From assembly GCA_015501585.1 (NCBI GenBank), contig JADNRY010000004.1, positions 434,001 to 498,000 of the forward strand: a stretch of DNA of 64,000 nucleotides, written 5' to 3'. The notes beneath the pieces were generated by a model, which was not told the origin of the DNA, ran no database searches, and worked only from the letters and a program-made list of their open reading frames with translations. Origin of the DNA: Rhodocollybia butyracea (lineage: Eukaryota; Basidiomycota; Agaricomycetes; Agaricales; Omphalotaceae). The stretch's first letter is position 1. Each line of letters starts with the position of its first letter. Shown here piece after piece: positions 11,568-21,944 of this stretch. Made by a program: the position numbers and the translations under genes.

Positions 11568-11773
11568 TGTTGAGCGATGACTTAGCGCCGTAGCCAAATA
11601 AGGGTTGATTACCCGTTTCAGTTAATATTACCTTCCTGGTCAGAGAGAAGCCCCTATCGTCTCTCTCTCTGTACCAGGTATGTGGACTTGTATATCATTA
11701 ACATTGATTGTATTACATGGACTAATAAACCCCATCGTCTCTCTCTCTGTACCAGAGTGATATTACCTTGATA
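11568..11773 (+). repeat. 5' LTR
   Basis: It starts TGTTGAGCGATGAC and ends TATTACCTTGATA. The motif catcgtctctctctctgtaccag occurs twice inside it in near-identical form. It differs from the 3' LTR at three positions over 206, all transitions (A/G, A/G, C/T). Confidence 0.9.
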
Positions 11774-11846
11774 GGTTATGGGCCCTGTGTGCTAAACACA
11801 CTGCAAAGAAATCAATATCATATCATCTATTTCCAGTCTTCGCATC

Positions 11847-13697
11847 ATGTCCAGACCAACAAACTCTCATAATAACTCAGTCAATAACGGACAATCTCGT
11901 CAGGACTGGAAACGGGTTACTCTAATTCCTATTAAAGAGAAAGAAGATGGTACAAACAATTTCAGCGAGTTCAAGTTCAAGTCTACCATAAAATTGACCG
12001 CTGCCAGACTCTGGAAGTACATCGGAGGTGAAGACTATCATCCCCCAACAATTCTGATGTTGCAGCCTGCTTGCAGAATTCAAGGAACTGACACCTCCGG
12101 GAACCCCATTGATATTCACTTGCAAGGAAACAAGAACCAAGTAGCAATGGCAAATCACATAAACAGTGCCTGGATTGAAGGCAACGAACAAACCCTCGCT
12201 CTCATCACCGACGCCATCCCCACTGAAAAGGCCTATGTCATCGCGCATTGTAAAACTGCTCACGATGCTTGGGAAGCTCTCTGTGACAAATACAAACCCA
12301 ACAACAGTCTCATGGCCTTGGATTACCAGCAAGAAATCAGTACTAATGCATGCAATCCAGGCGACAATCCTGCCCAGTGGTTACGGACCATGAGCGAGCT
12401 CTATGCAAAGCTTCGCGCTTCCGATTCTACTCTTATGCCAGATGCTGAATTTGCCAAAATGCTAATCACGCATATGTCAAAGGACGACAAATGGAAACAC
12501 TGCTGCAATGAGCTTCAAAGCATGCTTGCTACAGCTCAACGTACCAATAAACCCCTTTCCTCAGCCACCGTTATCACTCATCTCAAAAGTGAAGAAATCA
12601 ACAAGAAAATTGCACCTGCAGTAAAGGCAATGAACTCATTGGTTAAATCTGGCAAAGGGAAGAGTAAAGCTACCTCTTTGTCCAATGCTGTTCCTAGCAC
12701 TTATGCCGTCGCTGCTTCTGTTCCCCTCGAGCAACGAATCAGCATAGCTCCATCTAACAATGCCAGAAAACAGCAACGTCAATTTAGACGTCCTACACCT
12801 TACAATCCAAACCAACGTCAACGTCGCTCTGGACTCTTCTGCGATAATCCGTACTGCGAGACACACATTGGTCACACTTTAGACAACTGCTGTGCCTATA
12901 AAGGAGGAAAAGTCGAGAAATATCCTTCAAATTACAGTGGAAGAAGAGATATCCACCTCTCACCAGAAGCGAGAATTCTAGCTCGAAGGAAGGAACTGAA
13001 ACAAGGTGAAGACTACGATACGGACTCAGCGAATCGTTTCGCTGGAGCAGTACAACTGTCAAATGATAGTGACGAGGAAGTCAACAGAAACTTACGACCT
13101 TTGATCTACATGCTGGATGCTATGGACTTTGATGAGGACAACGAAGACATTTTTGTTAATGTCATTGCACTCAGCGACACATGCATTCACGACGACAGTG
13201 TCAACCACGACACTGGCGCCTCTCGCCATATATTCCATAGCCGTTCTCTCTTCCATGACTATGTCACCTTTAATGACCCGCTTACTGTCTCCGGTTTTGG
13301 TTCAAATCTCACGGCTGTAGCTGTCGGAAAAGGAAAAATTGTTCTTAACGCTCACCATAACGGGTCTTCTTGTGTCTTCTCTATATCAAATGTCCTCCAC
13401 ATTCCAACTGCCAGATGCAATCTAATTTCCAGCTCCAGACTGGATAGAAAGGGTGTTCATACAAGAACAGGTGAAGGCAACATTGTCTATTTAACATCGG
13501 CAGGTGAAACTTTCGCCAGCAGAAGCATCGTCAAGGATCTCTACAAGATGTCCGTATCTCCAATGCCACCGCCCTTTGATCAGGAACCTACTCCGCAATT
13601 AAACTTGATTGCATCAATGGTCATGTCAATCACTATGCTATTCGGACCAAGGACGGATACCGAGGACATGAGGAAGTTGGGTTTTACCACCGTCTAA
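11847..13697 (+). CDS. copia gag with zinc knuckle and protease
   Basis: An open frame of 616 codons. The N-terminal half is the copia-type gag (UBN2-like) region, with the typical tryptophan and helix pattern (for example HDAWEALCDKYKPNNS near residue 145). A Cys/His knuckle CDNPYCETHIGHTLDNC starts near residue 332, and the aspartic protease motif DTGASRH near residue 455 (usual form DSGA). The frame ends in a nonsense tail: from about 13601 the retroviral reading continues in another frame, where the integrase zinc-binding region follows. It encodes the capsid and the maturation protease of the element. Confidence 0.85.
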   Translation: MSRPTNSHNNSVNNGQSRQDWKRVTLIPIKEKEDGTNNFSEFKFKSTIKLTAARLWKYIGGEDYHPPTILMLQPACRIQGTDTSGNPIDIHLQGNKNQVAMANHINSAWIEGNEQTLALITDAIPTEKAYVIAHCKTAHDAWEALCDKYKPNNSLMALDYQQEISTNACNPGDNPAQWLRTMSELYAKLRASDSTLMPDAEFAKMLITHMSKDDKWKHCCNELQSMLATAQRTNKPLSSATVITHLKSEEINKKIAPAVKAMNSLVKSGKGKSKATSLSNAVPSTYAVAASVPLEQRISIAPSNNARKQQRQFRRPTPYNPNQRQRRSGLFCDNPYCETHIGHTLDNCCAYKGGKVEKYPSNYSGRRDIHLSPEARILARRKELKQGEDYDTDSANRFAGAVQLSNDSDEEVNRNLRPLIYMLDAMDFDEDNEDIFVNVIALSDTCIHDDSVNHDTGASRHIFHSRSLFHDYVTFNDPLTVSGFGSNLTAVAVGKGKIVLNAHHNGSSCVFSISNVLHIPTARCNLISSSRLDRKGVHTRTGEGNIVYLTSAGETFASRSIVKDLYKMSVSPMPPPFDQEPTPQLNLIASMVMSITMLFGPRTDTEDMRKLGFTTV

Positions 13698-16600
13698 TAG
13701 GCCATATAGACATTAAAGGGCTCTGGAAAGCAGCCACTGGTCTTCCACCGGATATTGACAGTGTTAGAGTCGAACACTGTCAGATCTGTGCCCTTGCCAA
13801 CATAAAACGACTCAAGTTCCCTCGAAAAGCTTCCAATCACGCAGACCGCCCTCTCTTTCGTATTCACTCCGACATTTGTGGCCCCTTTCCTGTTGGATAT
13901 GGAGGCTTCCGCTACTTCATCACTTTCATTGACGACTTCAGTTGCTTTATCGTTATTTTCTTTCTAAAACACAAATCCGAAGCCCTTAAAACTTTCACTA
14001 TCTTTTGTGCCAACTTGGTTATCCTATTGTCTTCCTTCGTGTAGACAACGCTCCGGAACTTGTAGAGGGGCAATTCAAAAGCTATTGCAAAGCTGAAGGT
14101 ATCTCATACGAGAAAACTATCCCCGATGCCTCACAACAAAATGGAGTCGCAGAATGAGCAAATCAAATCATCGAGTCCATGTCCAGAGCGATGCTCGTCG
14201 ACTGCCAGATGACAAACTGGTTCTGGCCACTAAGTACACAAGCCAGCGTACATATCAAAAATTGTGTTCCACACTCCTCCCTGCCACCCGATTTCACTCC
14301 TTTCCGAGGTTGGTATTGCAAGAGACCTGACCTCTCTCATCTTCAACCTTTCGGAAAACAGACTCCGATCATATTAATAAATTGGAGCCTAGAGGAGAAG
14401 AGGGAAGATTTGTTGGATACACTAAGGATTCTAAGGGCTACCTTATTTGGTTCCCTTCTTCAAAATCCATCCGTTCCCAACGAGACATCGACTTCCACAG
14501 ATTTCCTGAACATCTTCCGTCACCTCCTCTCTCCGAAATCTTATGGGATGACATCTCATTCAGCGATGATCCTAACCCTCTTCCTGAGTACGTCAATACT
14601 CATTCGGAAACATTTATCCTAACCTGTATCACAGGCATTCTCCTATAACCATCGAACCCAATGACCCAATCTACACTGGCTTGAATCACCGGTACGTGGT
14701 TATAGTATTGTAAGGGACAAGCATTGACTATAACCTGTTAAACAGGCTGTCCCTGGGCACGAACAACTCTGATGCACCACACGGTGATAATCATCTTGAG
14801 TACGTGATCCTAACAATTATAAAGGGACTCGCATTGACAATAACCTGTTCTACAGGCTGTCCCCAGACACAACTGACTCAGATGCACCACACAGTGGCAA
14901 ACATCTAGAGTACGTTGCGATCGTAAATATTCTCCAAAGAACTACCCTAACTTTATCACAGTCCTGACGTCGAAATGACCGACAGCACTTCTGATTTCAC
15001 TCCCTGTCGCTCCACACGCCTGAGACATCTACCAACTCGCTACCGTGTCGATGCTTTGACTGCGTCCCCGGACAAGGGGGGGCACAACACTGTTCTACTC
15101 AACCTCCTAGCTCTCGACAATGAAGAACACAAAATAGAAGTGGAATGCGACCCTGACAAATTTGCTCCTCTTGCCCAATCCTTCATCGCCACAGAAACAT
15201 TTATTGGAAGTGCACTACAACAACCAATCGATGATATCAACGAGAAAGATCCAGAGACTATTCAACACGCTGAATCCTCCATGTACTGGTCCCACTGGCT
15301 AGCCGCCATCCACGAGGAACTCAAATCCTTAAATGCCAAGGGTGTCTACAAGGAAATCAACGAGTTGCCTCCTGGGAGGAAAGCCGTTGGCTCCAAATGG
15401 GTACTCCGCATTAAGAGAGATTGTGACACCTTATTTCCAGATTCAAAGCATGCCTTGTCACCAAAGGGTTCACTCAGATACCAGGACAAGACTTCAATTA
15501 CATGTTTGCCCCTGTAGCCAGATGGGAGTCGATTCAAACACTCCTCACTCTTGTTGCAGAACAAGACTGGGAGTTACAACAGATCGACATTAAAACAGCC
15601 TACCTCAACGGCCCTCTTGATGAAGAGATCTATCTTTGCAAACCAACGATGTTAGGATCAGGATTTTGGCGTCTTCGTAAAGGCCTATATGGGCTAAAAC
15701 AGTCGGGACGTCAATGGTATCTGGAATTACACAAAAAACTAACATCCATTTTAAAAGGACCAAATCCGATTGGAGCGTTTACTATCGCAACCAGAGGAAC
15801 AGATAAATCCCTACTTGCAACAAGTGTCGATGACATGCTCATCGGGTCCAGCTCGACCACAGAATCCAACCTCGTTATAGATGAACTCACTTCTCTCTTT
15901 GAGATCACTGACAACGGTGAACCCAACTTCCACCGTGGATGTAGGATTACTCGGGATTGAGCCAACCGCACCATTCACCTCAATCAAAGCACCTACACCC
16001 TGTCTATTCTCCGTGAATTCCACTACGAAAACTGCAATTCTGTCGCAACTCCCATGGATCCGGGCTGTCGCCTCTTCCCTAACACCGAGGAACTCACTCC
16101 AGAAGATGCGCAAAAGGTCAAAACTTTTCCTTACACAGCTGTCGTCGGGAAATGTATGTATCTCTCTACTTGCCCTCGACCCGACATCGCGTACACAGTT
16201 TGTGAATTAGCGCGATTCATGTCCAACTACGGCCCTTCACACATCGCTGCCGCCAAGCACCTATTACGATATCTGAAGGGAACCATGGATTACGGAGTTT
16301 GGCTTGGAAGAAAACAACCCTTCCTATCCCCTCATCCGTGCTTTGACAGACTCTGACTGGGGAATGGGCGATGAAAGGAAATTGGTTTCCGGTTTCGTGA
16401 TCACAATGAACGGTTCCCCCTCTCGTGGAGCTTGAAACAGCAATCCGTCGTCGCCCTATCATCTTGCGAAGCAGAATACTTAGCAACAACTCACTGCGCT
16501 AGAGAAGTTTTGTGGTTCAGGAATCTCTTCACTGAACTTGGTTTCCCACAATATCTACCAACTACTATCTTCTGTGATAACCAAGGGACCATCGCATGTA

Positions 16601-16830
16601 CACACGACCCGCACGCCCACAGTAAGATGAAACACATCTCAATTCGCGAGCACTTTATTCGCAACTGTATAACTAACCGCCTCGTGAACGTTGTCTATAT
16701 TTCCAACAAGGAAAACATCGCCGATATATTCACCAAGCCACTCCACCGCATCCTACACCGTCAATGTGTCAAACTACTTGGCCTCGACGCCAGTCAAGGG
16801 GGGGTGTTGAGCGATGACTTAGCGCCGTAG
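13601..16830 (+). pseudogene. copia pol: integrase, reverse transcriptase, RNase H, broken
   Basis: Integrase: the HHCC domain (YHRLIGHID ... EHCQICALANIKR) and catalytic core (IHSDICGPFPVGY, RVDNAPE). RT: FAPVARWESIQTLL, QIDIKTAYLNGPL, and an active-site box reading SVDDML in place of the usual YVDDM. RNase H: VVALSSCEAEYLATTHCAREV and a C-terminal FTKPL. Lesions seen: frameshifts near 13601, 14025, 14375, 15445 and 16320-16430, and TGA stops at 14155-14157 (GVAE*ANQ, consistent with CGA to TGA) and 15958-15960. Between the integrase and RT domains lie four intron-like segments, listed separately. Confidence 0.85.
14588..14961 (+). other. four intron-like segments in copia pol, with a tandem exon+intron duplication
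   Basis: Candidate introns 14588-14634, 14692-14745, 14800-14855 and 14910-14961 (47, 54, 56 and 52 nt) each begin GTACGT, contain CTAAC or TAACCTG, and end CACAG, AACAG or TACAG. Removing all four leaves an open frame in a constant phase (after the second codon base) through exons of 57, 54 and 54 nt. The two 54-nt exons are tandem copies (LSLGTNNSDAPHGDNHLE and LSPDTTDSDAPHSGKHLD), and their flanking introns 14692-14745 and 14800-14855 are also similar. This is direct sequence observation; splicing itself is inferred. Confidence 0.7.
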
Positions 16831-17010
16831 CCAAATAAGGGTTGATTACCCGTTTCAGTTGATATTACCTTCCTGGTCAGAGAGGAGCCCCTATCGTCTC
16901 TCTCTCTGTACCAGGTATGTGGACTTGTATATCATTAACATTGATTGTATTACATGGACTAATAAATCCCATCGTCTCTCTCTCTGTACCAGAGTGATAT
17001 TACCTTGATA
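16805..17010 (+). repeat. 3' LTR
   Basis: It is the same length as the 5' LTR (206 bp), with three transition differences. It is preceded by the purine run aaggggggg and follows directly after the RNase H stop. Confidence 0.9.
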
Positions 17011-17660
17011 CTAACCTAAAACTGGAAGGGGCGGTATCTGGAATCTGAAAGTTAAAGAATGGGATATTGTACTTTTGGTAACCTCCGCATTGAGAGTCCT
17101 GTTGAAAGTGGGGAGAGCAAAAGTGTTTGCAATTGTGACATGCAGCACCGTCATCCCAGCAAGATACAGAGTAACTGCAGTCACCCCCATATTGACGTAG
17201 TAAGCTTGTGCTGATTGAAAAGAGATGATAAGGCAGATCCAGTCCACTCCATGCACTGTATTGATCATGCACTTCAGTCATGGTTTTGCTGACACGCAAA
17301 CTTTGCTTAAAGCTAGCGGTTGTAAGACGAATAGTTGACCAACAAGATACCCCTGACAATCTGTCAGTACAAGCTACAATTAAGACTGGGCCGATCACAT
17401 GCACCCACCACTCCGATTATCTGAATGGTGGCTGGAATCGCTACATTCAGAATGTTATATCGAGGTCCAAGTTCTATCATAATTTGGTTCTCAAGATGCC
17501 CTACACCTGCAAATCTCACAACTACCAAAGCAAGGTGTACCGCGACCAGTATGAGGTGCAAAACAATGGAGAGCCAGTAGCGAAAGTTGCTAGTAGCCGA
17601 AGATTCTTTGGCGGATTTCGAATATGTTTTGTTTTCAGAAGAGTTGTTGTTATCAAGTCA
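17011..17660 (-). pseudogene. decayed multi-pass membrane protein gene cut by the copia 3' LTR
   Basis: Minus-strand blocks in order are NFRYWLSIVLHLILVAVHLA, NQIMIELGPRYNILNVAIPA, GPVLIVACTDRLSG, VSKTMTEVHDQYSAWSGL, and VTLYLAGMTVLHVTIANTFA. These match, in order, the N-terminal part of a large basidiomycete transmembrane family I recall only as 'hypothetical transmembrane protein' (helix, then a T-x-x-H-D...AW segment, then YLA..VLHVT). The blocks lie in three different frames with no introns to reconcile them, and the homology stops at the LTR edge (17010). The remaining C-terminal half is not found on the far side of the element. It is a pseudogene, older than or truncated by the insertion. 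Confidence 0.6.
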
Positions 17661-17703
17661 TCAGCGGTGCATGAGTCAGAGTTTTGTTCGTGTCCTCCTG
17701 TCT

Positions 17704-17939
17704 TGGGCATCGATGGTGTGTTGGGAATCGATGGTGTGTTGGGAATCGATGGCGTGTTAGGCGTCGATGGTGTGTTGGGCATCGATGGTGTGTTGGGAAT
17801 CGATGGCGTGTTGGGCATCGATGGTGTGTTGGGGCATCGATGGTGTGTTGGGCATCGATGGTGTGTTGGGCATCGATGGTGTGTTGGGCATCGATGGTGT
17901 GTTGGGCATCGGATGGTGTGTTGGGCATCGATGGTGCGT
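17704..17939. repeat. 18-bp minisatellite, 13 units
   Basis: Thirteen tandem units of tgggcatcgatggtgtgt, eleven of 18 bp and two of 19 bp, with point variants (gaatcg, gcgtcg, ggcgtgt). On the minus strand the 18-bp unit encodes the hexapeptide NTPSMP/NTPSIP in an open frame that enters the decayed membrane gene just downstream. The two 19-bp units shift the frame. Confidence 0.9.
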
Positions 17940-19199
17940 TGGAAGGAAGGAGTCAAGGAAGCCAAGTTTGGGTGGTTGAGTAACAAGGTTCTGGCGCAAG
18001 GCAGTTTGATGTTAAACGTTAAGTAACGGAACCAATACGCACTGGAAGGTGATCTCGGTCAGCAGTCACTAGTACTGTTACTTTTGACAGATTCACGAAT
18101 ACAAAGCCACAAGGCAATCCTGATATCGACATCCTCTTTTTATCCGAACAGATCCAACGAAATACCTAACCTAGATTCGACATTCTTAAGTTCCAATATC
18201 TTCCCAGGAGGTAGACGCAGGGCAAAAGGGTCCAGAGTTCAGACACTCTTTATATACTACGAACGAGTATTCTCTTCGCAAAAGACAGCTACCTAGGCTA
18301 CCTCTCTGAGCCCAAGTCACACGTTGGTGTAGTTATCAGTCATGTGCACAGGTGGGCTTACCTTTCAAGCTTTCAAGAATAGAGCGTAATTAGAGCGTAT
18401 TTGCAGCGGTTTCCATCTCACCCCCGTTGATCATCGAGCATGTGCTTGAAGCACTGCGTGGGATTTGGCAACTCCCGTAGATGAGGACTACGAGAGAAGC
18501 TGTCCATGATCCAGCAAGAGCCAAAAGGCCACAGTGCGGTTACGCCTGAATATGAATGGTTTTGCCCTAACACTCTTCCTCTTCTTTTTCGGGGTGTAAT
18601 GCAGTTCTTATTTTGCTATGTGATCAGGTACTAAGCTAGTTTTTACTTCGGTTCATTCTAGCTGTCCCAGCTCCGTAGTCTACCTTCTCTTCGGGAGTCG
18701 AGCTCGCTGCCTGAGCTGGTACAGGGACCGGCCGTTTCCTTTATGGGACCGCAGGCGGTTCTTTGTGGCCGTTTGGGCCGTGTATCTATCTATCTATCTA
18801 CCCAATCGTTTTCAAAAATAATGAACATAATGCTGTGGCCAAGTATTCCCAAAAAAGGAAGATCCAGGGAAGAAAATTGCCAGGTATGTCCAGAAAAGGA
18901 AAATCGTGGCTCTGCGTCACGCGTTTCATTTCGTCGCAAAAAACACCACGCTCTAATCTTTCTCGAATCTCCTGTCCAGTCATTCACAATAAAACCTCAT
19001 CTTCATCGCTGTACAATCCTCGCTCAGAATTTGTTGGCCTACCTCATCACAGACACATTCAACCAGAAGGTTTCTATCTCGTTAATTCCGGAGGTAAGCG
19101 ATAAATCGATAAGCTTCAACACAATAAATACTGAACAAGTTTTTTTTGACTGAGCACCTTCCAGACGGCTTTCGGTTCAAACTTCACACCATACCAGTC
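17940..19199. other. gene-poor interval with a dispersed repeat
   Basis: No recognised gene. It contains the SINE-like repeat at 18690-18805 described separately, and short open frames without family motifs. Confidence 0.4.
18690..18805 (+). repeat. dispersed repeat with (TATC)n tail, copy 1
   Basis: The segment gagctggtacagggaccgg, then tttcctt.atg, then ccgtttgggccgtgtatc followed by (tatc) repeats, matches the reverse complement of about 56740-56850. A simple-repeat tail on a short sequence present in both orientations suggests a SINE or other short non-autonomous element; the type is inference. Confidence 0.5.
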
Positions 19200-20015
19200 T
19201 CTGGTATTTGAAGAAAGCTAAGATCGAAGAAGCGTATAGACCAAATACCGCAGAAACGAAATGAAAGGTTTGAAAAATACCACGAGGATGAACTCGGATC
19301 AGAGGAAGAGGCTGAAGAACCCAGAGAATATACTGAATGGCTATCAATCCTACTATCTCGGTGACGGGTATGAAACTACGTTCAAATATCACTACCTCAC
19401 CTCGTCTTCAACTACAGCCACTATTACTCTCTCATCGACTTTTTCAGCCACCCATATCTACCTTCCGAATTCCACAACAACTTCACTCGAAACCCCAACC
19501 CAAAGACGAAAAAAAAAACTAAAGAACGCACGGCATTTCCGGCTCACCTTCGCTCTCTTCGTTCTCTTCACCTTTCTTCTCTTATCGATTATCCCTCAAG
19601 GCCTCATCGACATCGGCAACGTCATCTCGATCCTGACGGGGCTGTACAAGACGGGAAATATTTTCATGAGTACTTGGGTACCACTTTTGTGGGCGGCGAT
19701 TAGCGTTATGGTGGGATACTGAAGTGAGTATTTTGTTGTTGCGTATAGGGAACGTTCCGATGTCTGGTTTAGTGTCTGGCCTTCTAGATCTGTCATGGAC
19801 CCGATATCGGACCTACTTGCCGTCCATGGATTCACATATCCGGTCATCCGCTGCCTCTTACAAAGGACGTACTGGTCTGTTTTATCCCCAGTCGCCGCAA
19901 ATGCAGCACCTCAGGCTGTGGCTCAGAGCTCAGCTATCTTTGAACACTATACACGTCTTGATGCTCCTACTAGCCTGTGTTTGGTGCTTAGGATCGCACC
20001 CCTTCTATATAGTTA
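19200..20015 (+). pseudogene. unrecognised gene with one hydrophobic region, interrupted by a stop
   Basis: An acidic segment (ERFEKYHEDELGSEEEAEEP, around 19264-19330) is followed, after a possible intron, by a hydrophobic one (RLTFALFVLFTFLLLSIIPQ, ISILTGLYKTGNIF) ending at a TGA near 19720. The same frame then continues open with protein-like content (ERSDVWFSVWPSRSVMDPIS ... SSAIFEHYTRLDAPTS) to a stop near 20015. Whether the TGA lies in a small intron or is a true lesion cannot be settled by eye; I do not recognise the family. Confidence 0.3.
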
Positions 20016-20874
20016 GCTTATTTCGTTGTATTCTTTCTCCGACCACCACCGTTAGTTCTCATCGTTGCTGTGTCTCGCCGTTTGGAATATAACGTGGTCT
20101 TGTCAATACGTGTGATTCTCAGTGTTTCTGTCTAGGCCAAACGACAACTTTTCAGTCCATTTACTATGGCCTGAATTACGGTGTGTTTTATTTCTTTTAT
20201 TTTTTCTTCATCTCATCCTCTTTTCCTTATGTAGTGGATCGTCATTTGGTAAATTAGCCAGTTCATTATGGGTCTCTTACTCCTTACTTTTGGGATTATT
20301 GTGGTCGCTACATTAGTTGAACTGGTTAGTACCTACTCGACTTCCTTGATACAGTCCTGATACGCTAGATCTGTTCCTTTTTGAGACACGGTGAAGTCAT
20401 TGCCTGTTTGTCTGTACATGCGACTAACAAAACGTTCATAACATATCGAGGGACAGTATTTGCGATCGGTCTAATCATGATTCTGCTTATGAGAGATGTA
20501 TATACATCGAGACACTGATACTACGCGTTTATTTAGGGCCACTGATATACCAGTAACCATACTTACGAATCCACAATGGTTGTGATAGTCTAACTTCCTG
20601 GCCAACCTCAGCCCTGAATCAGCCCTTCTCCCGGACCTGAACAAGCAATTCGGTTAGACTCTGAATTGCTTTGATTTCACTCGTGCTGCGTCGCGTATGA
20701 CTAAGTCGCATAAGTAGTATGCCCCTATATGCCCTCGGGGGTCTTGTAGGAGTGCCCCGCAACGAACCTCATTCATCCATCGTTCACATGGCCATGCTTC
20801 ACCTGTGCTTCACGAACATCGAGGGCAGAGATCAGCAGTTGTTCCACGTGAAGATCCATATTTCAATTTTTCAA
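20016..20874. other. gene-poor interval
   Basis: Around 20266-20320 a short hydrophobic frame (MGLLLLTFGIIVVATLVELV) followed by GTTAGT could be an exon of a membrane protein, but no continuation was found. Nothing else is recognised before the inverted-repeat element. Confidence 0.35.
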
Positions 20875-20884
20875 GTTACTTATC

Positions 20885-21689
20885 GGCACATACATTTTGC
20901 CGTGCAGCCGGTGCGTGGTGCGTGCTGGGTGCGTGCAAACGTGCTTGGTGCGTGCAAATGCGGTGCGTGGTGCGTGGAAGTGCGTGCGTGTCAACTGGGC
21001 CAAGTCCACTTCGTTGTGTAAAGTTATTTCTGCTATAGAATTTACTAGCCTTTCTTTTATTCTATGTCCCCAAAGCTGCAACCAAGGCTGCAACTTGAAT
21101 TGTACACTTAAAGATAAGTAGTGTAAGTATCATCAACATAAGTAAATTGACCTGCACTAGGCACATAGGAGGCTGCCTGATAAGGCAAGAGTAGTATAGA
21201 GGTGTACAGGTGTATGTGCAGGTTCCGATGTCAAAAAAAACACAAACATTGCTGAAAAGACCCGCAACATTTACACGCACCCACCATCACTTGCACGCAT
21301 CCGCCATCACTTGCACGCACCTGCCATCATCATTTTGCGGGTGCGTGCAAGTGATGCGGGGTGCGTGCATAGTGCGTGCATAGTGCGTGCGAGGGTGCGT
21401 GCAAGTGATGCCGGGTGCGTGCCGTTGCGTGCAAGTGATGCGTGATGCGTATAATGATTGTGTATCCAAGACTCGATATTAGGTAGAATTTGTGTAGAAT
21501 TACCTCTTTGGGCCGATTGGCCAAAAGTTCATTAATATGAAGTTAATAATGTTAGTATATATTACAAAAAAATACATATTTCGGACTGAAAAAATTATAC
21601 ATGCGCACGCACCATACAACACGCATCGGTAGGTGCGTGCACGCACCTGCACGCACCACGCACCGGCTGCACGGCAAAATCACCTAGCC
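20885..21689. mobile_element. MULE-like non-autonomous inverted-repeat element, 805 bp
   Basis: The termini begin GGC and share a perfect 31-bp inverted repeat (20895-20925 and 21649-21679), starting ten bases in with TTTTGCCGTGCAGCC. The element is flanked by the 9-bp direct repeat gttacttat (20875-20883 and 21690-21698), a target-site duplication length typical of Mutator-like elements. The interior is rich in GTGCGTGC words in both orientations, with a large hairpin centred near 21330. No transposase is encoded, so it would depend on an autonomous relative. Confidence 0.8.
21270..21450. repeat. internal hairpin of GTGCGTGC/GCACGCAC repeats
   Basis: The left arm (about 21273-21325) carries cacgcacccaccatcacttg-type words and the right arm (about 21338-21440) their complements (caagtgatgcggggtgcgtg). 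The arms can pair imperfectly over at least 50 bases around a centre near 21330. Confidence 0.7.
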
Positions 21690-21944
21690 GTTACTTATAG
21701 TCTTTGAGCGCTTGAGCCCTTGGTTACCTGGCAGATAATGCATATGACTTAAAGCTTAAGTATATGGACGATGTCGACGGCTTCTGGTATATACATATAT
21801 CGGTTGAACGTTATACAGTCATCTTTTCTTCCTTTCACTTGCTCCCCTTTTACTATTGCACTCCTTTCTTCCTTCCTGTTGGTTTATCTTTTTATTCCAT
21901 TTCTTACCGACCTTTGCTTATGGCTGATTTTAAAGTAAATCGCA

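Larger units (their letters stand above)
11568..17010 (+). mobile_element. Ty1/copia LTR retrotransposon, full length but inactive
   Basis: The element is 5443 bp, with two direct 206-bp LTRs, a gag-protease open frame, then integrase, reverse transcriptase and RNase H in the copia order (IN before RT). A G-rich polypurine tract (about 16795-16804) abuts the 3' LTR. The pol part has at least two in-frame stops and several frameshifts, so no full polyprotein can be made. No matching 5-bp target duplication is seen: the bases before the element are tttga and those after are ctaac. It begins 184 bp downstream of the tRNA-Ser gene and ends inside a membrane-protein gene remnant. Confidence 0.9.

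Noticed and set aside
11774..11846. Primer-binding site of the copia element
   Set aside because: The bases after the 5' LTR (ggttatgggccc) could not be matched with confidence to the 3' end of a known tRNA by eye, so none is annotated.
17522..17999. Several overlapping open frames through the 18-bp repeat on both strands
   Set aside because: A tandem repeat of 18 bp without stops keeps all such frames open; only the NTPSMP frame has any context, and it is broken by 19-bp units.
21270..21450. Possible CRISPR-like array of GTGCGTGC words
   Set aside because: There are no regular spacers, the words occur in both orientations, and the locus is a eukaryotic inverted-repeat element.
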